A stretch of DNA of 64,000 nt. Origin: Paenibacillus sp. FSL R5-0623. GTDB taxonomy: Bacteria; Bacillota; Bacilli; Paenibacillales; Paenibacillaceae. This document shows, one piece after another, positions 56,103-64,000 of this stretch. Numbering within the stretch: position 1 is the first letter of the stretch; the number at the start of each line of letters is the position of its first letter. Position numbers and translations under genes: made by a program. Where the stretch lies: the NCBI RefSeq assembly GCF_037974265.1, contig NZ_CP150233.1:3968001-4032000 (forward strand). The letters run 5' to 3'. The notes under the pieces were generated by a model. The model worked only from the letters and a program-made list of their open reading frames with translations. It was not told the origin of the DNA and did not search any database.

Positions 56103-57590
56103 TTACACCAGAACCGAAGCACCCATCAAGTATTTGTCCACTTCACGAGCAGCCTCACGGCCTTCATTAATCGCCCATACAACCAAGCTTTGACCACGAC
56201 GCATGTCACCTGCTGCAAATACTTTATCCACATTGGTGTTGTACTTGCCGTAACGTGCCTTAACGTTTGTGCGACGATCTGTTGCAAGACCCAGTTGCTC
56301 TACCAACGTTTGTTCCGGTCCATCAAAACCAATGGCAATCATGGCCATCTGAGCCGGGAATACACGCTCTGTACCTGGAATCGGCTGATAAATCTTGCGA
56401 CCAGTCTCATCCACAATACGCTCGATCTGTACTGTATGCAATTCTTTGAGGTTCCCCTCATCGTCTCCGACAAATTTCGTTGTCATGATGGAGAACTCAC
56501 GCGGATCTTGACCAAACAACGCTTTGGCTTCCTCTTGCGCATAATCAAGTGTGTATACGTTCGGGAATTGCGGCCAAGGATTGTTAATGCGATCACGCTC
56601 CATAGGCGCTTGTGTATGCGTACCGAATTGAGTGATCGTACGACAACCATGACGCAGCGATGTAGCTACACAGTCAGATCCTGTATCACCGCCACCAATG
56701 ACGATAATATCTTTATCTTTAGCGGACAGATATTGACCATCTTCCAGGTTGGAGTCCAGATAACTCTTAATACTGCCATTCAGGAAATCCATCGCATAAT
56801 GAACGCCTTTCAAGTCGCTGCCTTCAATATTGAATTCACGCGGCTTCGTTGCACCACCGCACAACACAACAGCGTCATATTCATCCACCAGTTGTTGTGC
56901 CGCAATATCTTTACCGATCTCGGTGTTTGTAATGAATTGGATACCTTCTGCTTCGAGCAGATCAACACGACGTTGAACTACTTTTTTATCCAATTTCATC
57001 GTTGGGATACCGTACATCAGCAATCCGCCGACACGGTCCGAACGCTCATATACGGTTACCGAGTGTCCTGCTTTATTCAACTGAGCCGCAGTAGCTAATC
57101 CCGCTGGACCTGAACCTACCACAGCTACACGTTTACCCGTACGTTTTTCAGGAGGCTCCGGAACCACCCATCCTTCTTCGAAACCTTTTTCAATAATTGC
57201 TTCTTCAATCGTTTTGATGGTTACAGGCTGACCAATTAGGCCAACTGTACATGATCCTTCGCAAGGAGCTGGACAGACGCGACCTGTAAACTCTGGGAAA
57301 TTATTCGTTTTGTGAAGGCGCTCAAGTGCTTCTCTCCACAGTCCGCGATATACAAGATTATTCCATTCCGGAATCAGGTTATGCACGGGGCAACCTGACG
57401 TGCCGCCAATCATATCTATACCTGTATGGCAATACGGGGTACCACAATCCATGCATCGTGCACCTTGTGTTCTGAGCTCTTCTTCAGCCATGTGTTTATG
57501 AAACTCTTCCCAATCCTTAATCCGCTCCGCTGGCTCACGATCTGCTGGCAGTTGACGTTTGTATTCCATAAATCCAGTAGGTGTAGACAT
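56103..57590 (-). CDS. gltD: glutamate synthase (NADPH) small subunit GltD
   Basis: A 495-residue flavoprotein. The N-terminal iron-sulfur part carries CMDCGTPYCH, GCPVHN, CPAPCEGSC; FAD-binding VAVVGSGPAGLATAAQL (about 150) and NADPH-binding VIGGGDTGSDCVATSL (about 290) follow. It delivers electrons from NADPH to the large subunit. gltA (large subunit) is not adjacent on either side, so this gltD stands alone here. A GlnR/TnrA-like box and a long leader lie upstream. GGGGGAAAA precedes the ATG. Confidence 0.93.
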   Translation of the reverse strand: MSTPTGFMEYKRQLPADREPAERIKDWEEFHKHMAEEELRTQGARCMDCGTPYCHTGIDMIGGTSGCPVHNLIPEWNNLVYRGLWREALERLHKTNNFPEFTGRVCPAPCEGSCTVGLIGQPVTIKTIEEAIIEKGFEEGWVVPEPPEKRTGKRVAVVGSGPAGLATAAQLNKAGHSVTVYERSDRVGGLLMYGIPTMKLDKKVVQRRVDLLEAEGIQFITNTEIGKDIAAQQLVDEYDAVVLCGGATKPREFNIEGSDLKGVHYAMDFLNGSIKSYLDSNLEDGQYLSAKDKDIIVIGGGDTGSDCVATSLRHGCRTITQFGTHTQAPMERDRINNPWPQFPNVYTLDYAQEEAKALFGQDPREFSIMTTKFVGDDEGNLKELHTVQIERIVDETGRKIYQPIPGTERVFPAQMAMIAIGFDGPEQTLVEQLGLATDRRTNVKARYGKYNTNVDKVFAAGDMRRGQSLVVWAINEGREAAREVDKYLMGASVLV

Positions 57591-57779
57591 CTTACGTTTT
57601 CCCCCATCCGTTCTTGTCTTAATCCCTTCATGTGCATGGTTCTATATGAAATGGATTACTCATTACTTGAGTTTTTGTCTATTGTATCACAAAATCTTCT
57701 CGAAGATATTTCAATTATAGTAGCATTTACTGTGCTGAATATTAAATGGATTATCCGCATAATTATTTGTATTTTATAC

Positions 57780-57809
57780 ATCATATCTTTCAAGTCTACC
57801 CATGGTCAA
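57780..57809 (-). promoter_or_regulatory. candidate promoter of gltD
   Basis: Minus strand -35 TTGACC (57804-57809), 18-nt spacer, -10 TATGAT (57780-57785). Confidence 0.55.
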
Positions 57810-57894
57810 TACCCTTATTTTGGTGTTTAATGTGGTTTTGAACTGCGAAATCTGGTGTGTGTTAAAGAAATAAAAGGTCGAAATGTTAAGTAAA

Positions 57895-57911
57895 TGTCAG
57901 ATAATTTGTCA
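57895..57911. promoter_or_regulatory. GlnR/TnrA-like nitrogen-regulator box
   Basis: TGTCAGATAATTTGTCA matches TGTNANAWWWTNTNACA at all but one fixed position (T for A at position 15). It lies about 90 bp upstream of the candidate -35. Confidence 0.45.
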
Positions 57912-58127
57912 TCAAATCCAACATATTTTGCTATAAATCGTTCTCGATTCCGAATATCAGACCTGTTTTAGGACTTTACAACGTTAAAACCCCAAGACTT
58001 TTACACTTTTTTACTGTTTAATGCTTGGTCGTATGTATATTATACATAAATACCAATTAATCATGTTACATTAATGTTATATGTATTCTAAATTTTACAA
58101 GTGACTCATTTTTTTTATAAAAGAAAA

Positions 58128-58162
58128 GACGCTGTTCACGAATATTTCGCAATCAGCGCCTC
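58128..58162 (-). terminator. terminator of the thyA-dfrA operon
   Basis: Imperfect stem GAGGCGCTGATTGCGAAA/TTCGTGAACAGCGTC followed by TTTTCTTTTATAAAAAAAAT on the minus strand. Confidence 0.7.
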
Positions 58163-58207
58163 TCATCATTCAAATACGACCGAAGTCAGGAATTTCTTAT
58201 GCCACAT

Positions 58208-58696
58208 TTACCGTTTACGTTCGTAGAATTCGAAGGTATATGCATAAACATTTTTTTCATCCTGTTCGCCTTCAATCTGTTCAATCAGTTCCCATTCGGA
58301 CCAATCCACTTCAGGGAAAAACGTATCTCCCTCAAAATTCTCATGAATCTTGGTCACCACAAGACGATCTGCAAGCGGCAGGAACTCACGATACACTTGG
58401 GAACCCCCAATTACGCACAGTTCCTCACCTTTGGTTACACTCAGCCCTTCTTCAATCGTATGTACGATTTCAGCTTGGTCCACCTTGTAGTTTAGATCTC
58501 TAGTCACTACGATATTACGGCGCTGAGGAAGCGGCTTACCACCAAAGGATTCCCACGTATTACGTCCCATGATAATTGTTTTGTTCAGCGTACGTTGTTT
58601 AAAAAAGGCCATATCCTTGGGTAAACGCCATGGAATCGAATTATTCAATCCGATCACACCGTTCTCCCCCATTGCCCATACCAGTTCAATACTCAA
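58208..58696 (-). CDS. dfrA: dihydrofolate reductase
   Basis: A 162-residue NADPH-dependent enzyme regenerating tetrahydrofolate. Start (TTG with AAGGAG) MSIELVWAMGENGVIG, then IPWRLPKDM (substrate site), MGRNTWESFG and VIGGSQVYREFL (NADPH). Pairs with thyA upstream on the same strand, 50 bp away, forming a thyA-dfrA operon as is usual. Confidence 0.94.
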   Translation of the reverse strand: MSIELVWAMGENGVIGLNNSIPWRLPKDMAFFKQRTLNKTIIMGRNTWESFGGKPLPQRRNIVVTRDLNYKVDQAEIVHTIEEGLSVTKGEELCVIGGSQVYREFLPLADRLVVTKIHENFEGDTFFPEVDWSEWELIEQIEGEQDEKNVYAYTFEFYERKR

Positions 58697-58746
58697 GGGT
58701 AATACACTCCTTCAATCCAAGTCTCTTATCGAGATTGAACACATAA

Positions 58747-59541
58747 TTAGACTGCAATTGGAGCCTTAATGCCCGGATGATGCTGATAGTTCTCAAACTC
58801 GAAATCTTCAAACTTATAATCAAAAATAGAATCCGGCTTACGTTTGATTACCAGCTTAGGTAAAGCATAAGGTTCACGCTCCAGTTGAGTTTTAACCTGA
58901 TCTACGTGGTTGGAATAGATGTGAACATCCCCTCCAGACCATATGAAATCACCCACCTCAAGATCACATTGCTGGGCAATCATATGAGTCAAGAGCGCAT
59001 AACTCGCGATGTTAAACGGCAATCCGAGGAACGTATCCACGGAACGCATCGTAAGCATACATGATAACTTACCCTCCGCAACGTAAAACTGAAACGCAAA
59101 ATGACAAGGTGGAAGCTTCATATTATTGATCTCAGCCACATTCCATGCGCTGACAAGGTGACGACGTGAATCCGGATTATTTTTGATCGAATCAATGACT
59201 GCGGCGATCTGATCAATTTTATCTCCGTTTGGTGCTTCCCATGTACGCCACTGCGAGCCGTACACCGGTCCGAGATCACCATTTTCGTCCGCCCAATCGT
59301 CCCAGATCTTCACACCGTTTTCTTTCAAATAAGATATATTGGTATCGCCACTCAAAAACCATAACAGTTCATGAATAACCGATTTGAGATGAATTCGTTT
59401 GGTTGTTACCAGCGGAAATCCTTCGGAGAGATCATAACGGAGTTGTCTGCCAAATACAGATTGTGTCCCCGTTCCTGTACGGTCTCCTTTATGCACGCCG
59501 TTGTTCAGAATATCCTGTAATAAATCCAGATAGTTTTTCAT
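58747..59541 (-). CDS. thyA: thymidylate synthase ThyA
   Basis: A 264-residue folate-dependent enzyme making d[27 protein letters not shown] [10 protein letters not shown], catalytic Cys in [10 protein letters not shown] and the closing [20 protein letters not shown] are typical. ATG with GAGGAGATT. Coupled to dfrA downstream. Confidence 0.95.
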   Translation of the reverse strand: MKNYLDLLQDILNNGVHKGDRTGTGTQSVFGRQLRYDLSEGFPLVTTKRIHLKSVIHELLWFLSGDTNISYLKENGVKIWDDWADENGDLGPVYGSQWRTWEAPNGDKIDQIAAVIDSIKNNPDSRRHLVSAWNVAEINNMKLPPCHFAFQFYVAEGKLSCMLTMRSVDTFLGLPFNIASYALLTHMIAQQCDLEVGDFIWSGGDVHIYSNHVDQVKTQLEREPYALPKLVIKRKPDSIFDYKFEDFEFENYQHHPGIKAPIAV

Positions 59542-59866
59542 GTTGAAATCTCCTCACTGTTATACTACTCCAGAATAGAATTGGCTCGTATATCAATTGA
59601 ACTAAAAACATTTACACTCTCTTTCCGTCCTCTGCGTTCTCGTGTAAAAATTTAATTCAACTAATACCACCCTATACTACTCTAATCATTATTACAGTGT
59701 ACCACAAATGAGGAATTCGTTGTATTGTAATCAGCTATACAAATCAAGGTATAACATTTTAAACTTTGCTCTTATTTCAATCAAAAAAGAGACGAATAAC
59801 GCGTTAACGTTATTCGTCTCTTCTTATATACGTATAATGCCGGACGGATCCGAAGCTTAGATGATC
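59542..59866. other. intergenic stretch of 325 bases
   Basis: Contains the thyA promoter region and the lpdA terminator (59788-59822). Nothing else is recognised. Confidence 0.6.
59788..59822 (-). terminator. terminator of the pyruvate dehydrogenase gene cluster
   Basis: Perfect stem AAGAGACGAATAACG/CGTTATTCGTCTCTT with 5-nt loop and TTTTTTGATTG on the minus strand, after lpdA (stop 59867). Confidence 0.9.
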
Positions 59867-61282
59867 TTAACGGGAGATGATGTGGATCGGGTGACCCATA
59901 ACCAATTCCGCTGCTTCCATCACGATTTCGCCCAAAGTTGGGTGAGCGTGAATTGTGAGAGCCAGATCTTCCAAAGTTGCGCCCATCTCAATTGCCAAAC
60001 CAAGCTCAGCAATCAAGTTGGAAGCTTCCAGACCTACGATTTGGCAACCCAATACAAGGCCGCTTTCTTCGTCAGCTACGATTTTCACGAAGCCTTCAGC
60101 GTGGTTCAAAGATACAGCACGGCCGTTACCCGCATAAGGGAACTTACCTGCTTTTACTTTGTGTCCTTTTTCTTTAGCTTCTTTTTCAGTGTAACCTACA
60201 CTGGAACACTCTGGATCTGTGAACACAACAGCTGGCATACATTTGTAGTCAACTACAGATGGTTGTCCTGCGATTGCTTCAGCAGCCACTTTACCTTCAT
60301 AAGAAGCTTTGTGCGCCAGAGCCAAGCCAGATACGATATCACCGATTGCGAAGATGTGAGGAATGCTTGTGCGACCTTGGTGGTCAACTTTGACAAATCC
60401 ACGCTCGTCAACGTCAACACCAATCATGTCGAGACCAAGCTCTCCATCCGTGTTTGGACGACGTCCAACAGTTACCAGCAAGTAATCTGCAGTAACTTCT
60501 TTGGACTCACCATTTACGGAATATTTAACAGTTACGTCTTTGTCCGTTTGCTCAGCACTTTCTGCTTTTGCACCCGTAACGATTTCGATACCTGTTTTCT
60601 TCATGTTTTTAGCCACAAGGCTAGTCATGTCTTTATCGAAACCTGGCAGTACTGTATCCAAACCTTCGATGATTGTTACTTTTGCACCGAATTTGGAGTA
60701 CATTTGACCAAGCTCAGCACCAATATATCCGCCACCGATAACGATCATGCTTTTTGGTACTTCAGGCAAGTTCAGAGCTTCTGTCGAAGACAGAATGCGT
60801 CCGCCAAACGGGAAAGGTTTCAGTTCGATTGGACGGGAACCTGTTGCAATAATTGCATTCTTAAATTTGTAACGTGGAGACTCGTGGTCATTGAATACAC
60901 GAGCTTCGTTTTCGTTGATGAACATGCACTCACCGTTGAAAACTTCAACTTTGTTGCCTTTGAGCAAACCAGCTACGCCGCCAGTCATTTTCTTAACAAC
61001 GCCGTTTTTGAACTCTTGAGTTTTGCTGAAATCCACTTTTACGTTCTCAGCAGAGATACCAAAAGCTTCACCGTGAAGTGCAGACTCATATTGGTGTGCA
61101 GCAGAGATCAGGGCTTTGGATGGAATACATCCACGGTTCAAACAAACACCGCCCAGTTCGGATTTGTCTACGATCAATACGCTTTGGCCCAGTTGAGCAG
61201 CGCGGATGGCAGCTACATAGCCGCCAGGACCCGCACCAATTACTAATGTGTCGATATTGAGAGAAGCGTCGCCTACTACCAT
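59867..61282 (-). CDS. lpdA: dihydrolipoyl dehydrogenase (E3)
   Basis: A 471-residue flavoprotein reoxidising the lipoyl group in the pyruvate dehydrogenase complex. Starts [22 protein letters not shown], redox disulfide [16 protein letters not shown] site [13 protein letters not shown] and closing catalytic HAHPTLGE. Starts four bases after pdhC ends, with GGAGGTG. Last gene of the cluster, followed by a terminator. Confidence 0.95.
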   Translation of the reverse strand: MVVGDASLNIDTLVIGAGPGGYVAAIRAAQLGQSVLIVDKSELGGVCLNRGCIPSKALISAAHQYESALHGEAFGISAENVKVDFSKTQEFKNGVVKKMTGGVAGLLKGNKVEVFNGECMFINENEARVFNDHESPRYKFKNAIIATGSRPIELKPFPFGGRILSSTEALNLPEVPKSMIVIGGGYIGAELGQMYSKFGAKVTIIEGLDTVLPGFDKDMTSLVAKNMKKTGIEIVTGAKAESAEQTDKDVTVKYSVNGESKEVTADYLLVTVGRRPNTDGELGLDMIGVDVDERGFVKVDHQGRTSIPHIFAIGDIVSGLALAHKASYEGKVAAEAIAGQPSVVDYKCMPAVVFTDPECSSVGYTEKEAKEKGHKVKAGKFPYAGNGRAVSLNHAEGFVKIVADEESGLVLGCQIVGLEASNLIAELGLAIEMGATLEDLALTIHAHPTLGEIVMEAAELVMGHPIHIISR

Positions 61283-61285
61283 ATC

Positions 61286-62608
61286 TTACACCTCCATAAC
61301 AAGCAGCTCAGGGTTAGCGAGCAGCTGTTTAATGTAATTCATAAAGTTTTGTGCTGTTGCGCCATCGATGATACGGTGGTCAAAGCTCAGGGAAAGAGCC
61401 ATTACAGGTGCTGCAACTACTTCGCCGTTTTTGATCACTGCTTTTTCGCTGATGCGTCCTGTTCCGAGAATAGCAACTTCAGGGAAGTTGATGATTGGAG
61501 TGAAGAACATACCGCCAGCAGAACCGATGTTACTGATGGAGATTGTGCTTCCTCTCATTTCATTCGCGCTCAATTTGCCCTCACGACCACGAGCAGCCAG
61601 ATCACGGATAGAATCAGCAATCATCCAGATGGATTTACGATCAGCATCTTTGATAACAGGAACGATCAAGCCGTTGTCTGTATCTGTAGCGATACCGATG
61701 TTGTAGTATTTTTTGTAAACAATTTCGTTAGCTTCTTCGTCAATCATAGCGTTCAGAGCCGGGAATTGGCGGGATGCCGCAACCAGTGCTTTAACGATGA
61801 ATGGCAGATAAGTAACTTTTGTTCCTTTTTTCTCTGCAATTGGTTTCATGCGAGTACGGAAAGCAACCAATTCAGTTACGTCCACTTCGTCCATGATTGT
61901 AACGTGAGGTGCTGTGTAAGCCGATTTAACCATCGCATTAGAGATCGCTTTACGGATACCTTTGAATGGTACGCGCTCTTCTTCAACGTGTTGATCAGCT
62001 GCAGCCGCTGCTGGTGCTGAGGATTTTTTCTCTTCTTGAGCCGGAGCTTCGGAAGATGCCGCTGCGGAAGAACCGCCACCGTTTTTGAAGGATTCAACAT
62101 CTTCTTTGGTTACTTTACCGTTGTTGCCAGTACCGTTAACCTGAGCGATGTCTACACCTTGTTCGCGAGCAAATTTACGCACGCTTGGTGTTGCCAGAAC
62201 GTCTTTGGCAGGTACTGCCGGAACGCTGTTGTTGCCGCCTTCTTTAGCTGCATCCGAGCTGGAAGCTGCTGCAGAAGAACCGCTTGTGTCAGCTCCGCCT
62301 TGAGCTGCATCTTTCTCTTGCTCGCCTTGATCGCCAGCAGGAGCGTCGTCTTGCTCAGGAAGTTCGCCTTCTGCATCGATGATCGCTACAACTTCACCAA
62401 CGTGGCAGACTTGACCGTCTTTAGCGAATACTTCTGTAACTGTTCCGTTAACCGGACAAGGTACTTCTACAACCGCTTTGTCGTTCTGTACTTCCATGAT
62501 GATGTCGTCGTCAGTTACTTTGTCACCGACTTTGATGTGCATCTTGATGATTTCGCCTTCGTGCAGGCCTTCGCCCAATTCAGGGAATTTATATTCAAAT
62601 TTAGCCAA
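61286..62608 (-). CDS. pdhC: dihydrolipoyllysine acetyltransferase (E2) PdhC
   Basis: A 440-residue E2 with one lipoyl domain (Lys in [11 protein letters not shown], about residue 43), an Ala/Ser-rich flexible linker, a peripheral-subunit-binding domain ([19 protein letters not shown]), a second Ala/Pro linker, and a catalytic domain with [12 protein letters not shown] (His...Asp-Gly). TTG at 62608 is preferred over the longer upstream frame, because AAGGAGG lies eight bases ahead and [12 protein letters not shown] is the usual start. Confidence 0.95.
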   Translation of the reverse strand: MAKFEYKFPELGEGLHEGEIIKMHIKVGDKVTDDDIIMEVQNDKAVVEVPCPVNGTVTEVFAKDGQVCHVGEVVAIIDAEGELPEQDDAPAGDQGEQEKDAAQGGADTSGSSAAASSSDAAKEGGNNSVPAVPAKDVLATPSVRKFAREQGVDIAQVNGTGNNGKVTKEDVESFKNGGGSSAAASSEAPAQEEKKSSAPAAAAADQHVEEERVPFKGIRKAISNAMVKSAYTAPHVTIMDEVDVTELVAFRTRMKPIAEKKGTKVTYLPFIVKALVAASRQFPALNAMIDEEANEIVYKKYYNIGIATDTDNGLIVPVIKDADRKSIWMIADSIRDLAARGREGKLSANEMRGSTISISNIGSAGGMFFTPIINFPEVAILGTGRISEKAVIKNGEVVAAPVMALSLSFDHRIIDGATAQNFMNYIKQLLANPELLVMEV

Positions 62609-62784
62609 CTGAAAAACCTCCTTGATTATGTGCTCAATCCTGAAAACAACCCTTAACTCCAAGAAACAACTGTTACTGCTAATGCAAATAACTGTTACTC
62701 AAGGGGCTAATGGCTGTTTACAGTGCAGCTTGCGCTGCGGTGTGAATCACCATACTGCGCCTTGCGGCATGTCAGATGATTAAA
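62609..62784 (-). other. hairpin-rich gap between pdhB and pdhC
   Basis: A 176-base gap with small hairpins (GCAGC/GCTGC, GGTG/CACC, and TGCGC-type). No gene; may hold an internal promoter or processing sites that give E2/E3 their own level. Confidence 0.4.
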
Positions 62785-63762
62785 TTAGAAATTTACGACT
62801 TTGTTAACCGCAGCAACGATACGCGCCGGGTTAGGCAGCCATGTATCTTCGATTTGTGCAAATGGATATACAGTGTCCGGACCAGCTACACGCAGAACCG
62901 GTGCTTCCAAGTGCAGGATTGCTTTTTCATTGATTTGGGCAATGACTTCAGCTGCAACACCTGCGCTCTTTTGAGCTTCCTGTACAACAATTGCACGGTT
63001 TGTTTTCTTAACGGAAGCAACGATAGTATCGATGTCGATCGGGCTAACCGTACGAAGGTCGATAACTTCAACTTTGATTCCTTGTTTTTCGAGTTCATCC
63101 GCTGCTTTCACAGAAGTGTGAACCATCATACCGTAAGTAATGATTGTTACATCAGAACCTTCACGAACAACGTTCGCTTTACCCAACTCAACAACGTAAT
63201 CTTCTTCAGGCACTTCTGCACGGAAAGCATGGTACAAGTTCAAGTGCTCCATGAAGAATACAGGATCGTTATCGCGAATAGAAGCGATCATCAGACCTTT
63301 TGCATCGTAAGGGTTAGAAGGAACAACGACTTTGATACCTGGTGTTTGCGTGAGCAGACCTTCCAGGGAATCTGTATGCAATTCTGCCGCTTTTACACCG
63401 CCACCAAATGGTGTACGGAATACGATTGGAGAATTGTATTTTCCACCGGAGCGGAAACGCATACGAGCAGCTTGCACTACCATTTGGTCAAGGGCTTCGA
63501 AGATAAAACCAACGAATTGGATCTCAGCAACCGGACGGAAGCCTTGTACACCCAAACCTACAGCCAGACCACCAATAGCGGACTCAGCCAGTGGAGTATC
63601 AAATACACGCTCTTCGCCAAACTCTTTTTGCAGACCTTCCGTTACACGGAAAACGCCGCCTACATTACCTACGTCTTCACCGAAAAGCAGAACGTTAGGA
63701 TCACGTTTCAACTCCACGCGAAGCGCATCACGGATTGCTTCTTTCATGTTCATTTGTGCCAT
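62785..63762 (-). CDS. pdhB: pyruvate dehydrogenase E1 beta subunit
   Basis: A 325-residue thiamine-diphosphate enzyme subunit. [19 protein letters not shown] start, [19 protein letters not shown] and [16 protein letters not shown] are family segments. The start at 63762 is preferred because AAGGAGG precedes it at good distance. A 175-base gap with small hairpins separates it from pdhC, so a minor internal promoter or processing site may exist there. Confidence 0.95.
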   Translation of the reverse strand: MAQMNMKEAIRDALRVELKRDPNVLLFGEDVGNVGGVFRVTEGLQKEFGEERVFDTPLAESAIGGLAVGLGVQGFRPVAEIQFVGFIFEALDQMVVQAARMRFRSGGKYNSPIVFRTPFGGGVKAAELHTDSLEGLLTQTPGIKVVVPSNPYDAKGLMIASIRDNDPVFFMEHLNLYHAFRAEVPEEDYVVELGKANVVREGSDVTIITYGMMVHTSVKAADELEKQGIKVEVIDLRTVSPIDIDTIVASVKKTNRAIVVQEAQKSAGVAAEVIAQINEKAILHLEAPVLRVAGPDTVYPFAQIEDTWLPNPARIVAAVNKVVNF

Positions 63763-63863
63763 TTGCTTCATTTCCTCCTTAAACATTGACAGTTCACATT
63801 TGAATTCGTACATGTATACCGGGACATTAAAGTCGCGGATGTTTATGCTTTATCGGAAAAAAC

Positions 63864-64000
63864 TTATTGGAAATCAGCTTTTTGCTCTTCCAAGTGCTTA
63901 GGCGTTTGTTCGAACATGCTGTCGATCAAGCCTGAAATCGTCATTTTCTCGGTTTTTTCCGCTTTTTTGATCTCTTCATTTACTTTAGCTTTGGCTTCTT
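63864..64000 (-). CDS. pdhA: pyruvate dehydrogenase E1 alpha subunit, 3' end
   Basis: The last 45 codons of an open frame entering from the right edge. The end KMTISGLIDSMFEQTPKHL and EEQKADFQ before TAA resembles the C-terminus of E1 alpha, and the position ahead of pdhB supports this. The rest lies outside the window. Confidence 0.8.
   Translation of the reverse strand, partial: EAKAKVNEEIKKAEKTEKMTISGLIDSMFEQTPKHLEEQKADFQ

Larger units (their letters stand above)
57591..58207. other. intergenic stretch of 617 bases
   Basis: Holds the gltD leader (about 180 nt), its promoter (57780-57809), a TnrA/GlnR-like box (57895-57911), an AT-rich region, and the terminator of the thyA-dfrA transcript at 58128-58162. 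No gene is seen. Confidence 0.6.

Noticed and set aside
56076..57098. 340-codon + strand open frame opposite gltD
   Set aside because: Same reasons: opposite a conserved gene, no ribosome site, shadow-like composition.
59861..63789. Long open frames on the + strand antisense to lpdA and pdhB (over 300 codons)
   Set aside because: They run exactly opposite strongly conserved genes, lack ribosome sites and have compositions rich in Cys, Phe and His typical of antisense shadows of biased codons.

Overview
The window looks like chromosome from a spore-forming Firmicute of the Paenibacillus type. The evidence is a complete GerA-type germinant receptor operon, several spore-coat-like and manganese-catalase genes, a collagen-like surface protein, a XerS recombinase, divergent glgBA/glgC, a Fur gene behind a perfect Per-box, FMN and c-di-AMP riboswitches, and strong AGGAGG-type ribosome binding sites with frequent TTG/GTG starts. 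The genus is inferred from gene content and sequence feel; I could not run a search.

Layout. 1-6 kb: the 5' part of a collagen-like protein gene (runs off the left edge), a stand-alone tyrosine recombinase, an unrecognised 359-residue protein, an amidohydrolase and a CGNR zinc-finger regulator. 6-10 kb: DinB protein, an FMN riboswitch controlling a DMT/EamA transporter, and an amidase. 10-22.7 kb: a sporulation-flavoured block with a DUF3231 protein, three manganese-catalase paralogues, two small coat-like proteins, the gerA operon behind a candidate sigma-G promoter, two LysE-family exporters, an amino-acid permease, a Gln-rich small protein and a YqcI/YcgG protein. 23-29.5 kb: aldo/keto reductase, SDR, GNAT, xerS with a dif-like 28-mer just downstream, moeA-mobB and an HNH protein. 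29.5-34.5 kb: a PspA envelope-stress operon (LpdD-like, PspA, DUF350, DUF4178, DUF4247 lipoprotein), a polysaccharide deacetylase, and a LysM-3D wall protein under a c-di-AMP (ydaO) riboswitch. 34.5-45.3 kb: an amino-acid ABC importer whose binding protein is fused to the permease, an M20 amidohydrolase, a 166-bp terminal-inverted-repeat element, a neopullulanase-like GH13 enzyme, and glycogen synthesis genes. 45.4-52.9 kb: an operon of orphan ABC ATPase, FG-GAP-like lipoprotein, response regulator and sensor kinase, then an MFS exporter divergent from an ArsR-like regulator, and a HAD phosphatase. 52.9-64 kb: topB, fur, an orphan gltD, dfrA-thyA, and the pyruvate dehydrogenase genes pdhA (partial)-pdhB-pdhC-lpdA.

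Most of the window is ordinary chromosomal housekeeping and sporulation gene content. No prophage, insertion sequence with transposase, CRISPR array, rRNA or tRNA was found. The most interesting items are the dif-like site beside xerS, the small TIR element, a LysE-family gene that seems to start at ATT, the FMN-riboswitch-controlled EamA transporter, the PspA/DUF operon, and the ABC-lipoprotein-two-component operon.
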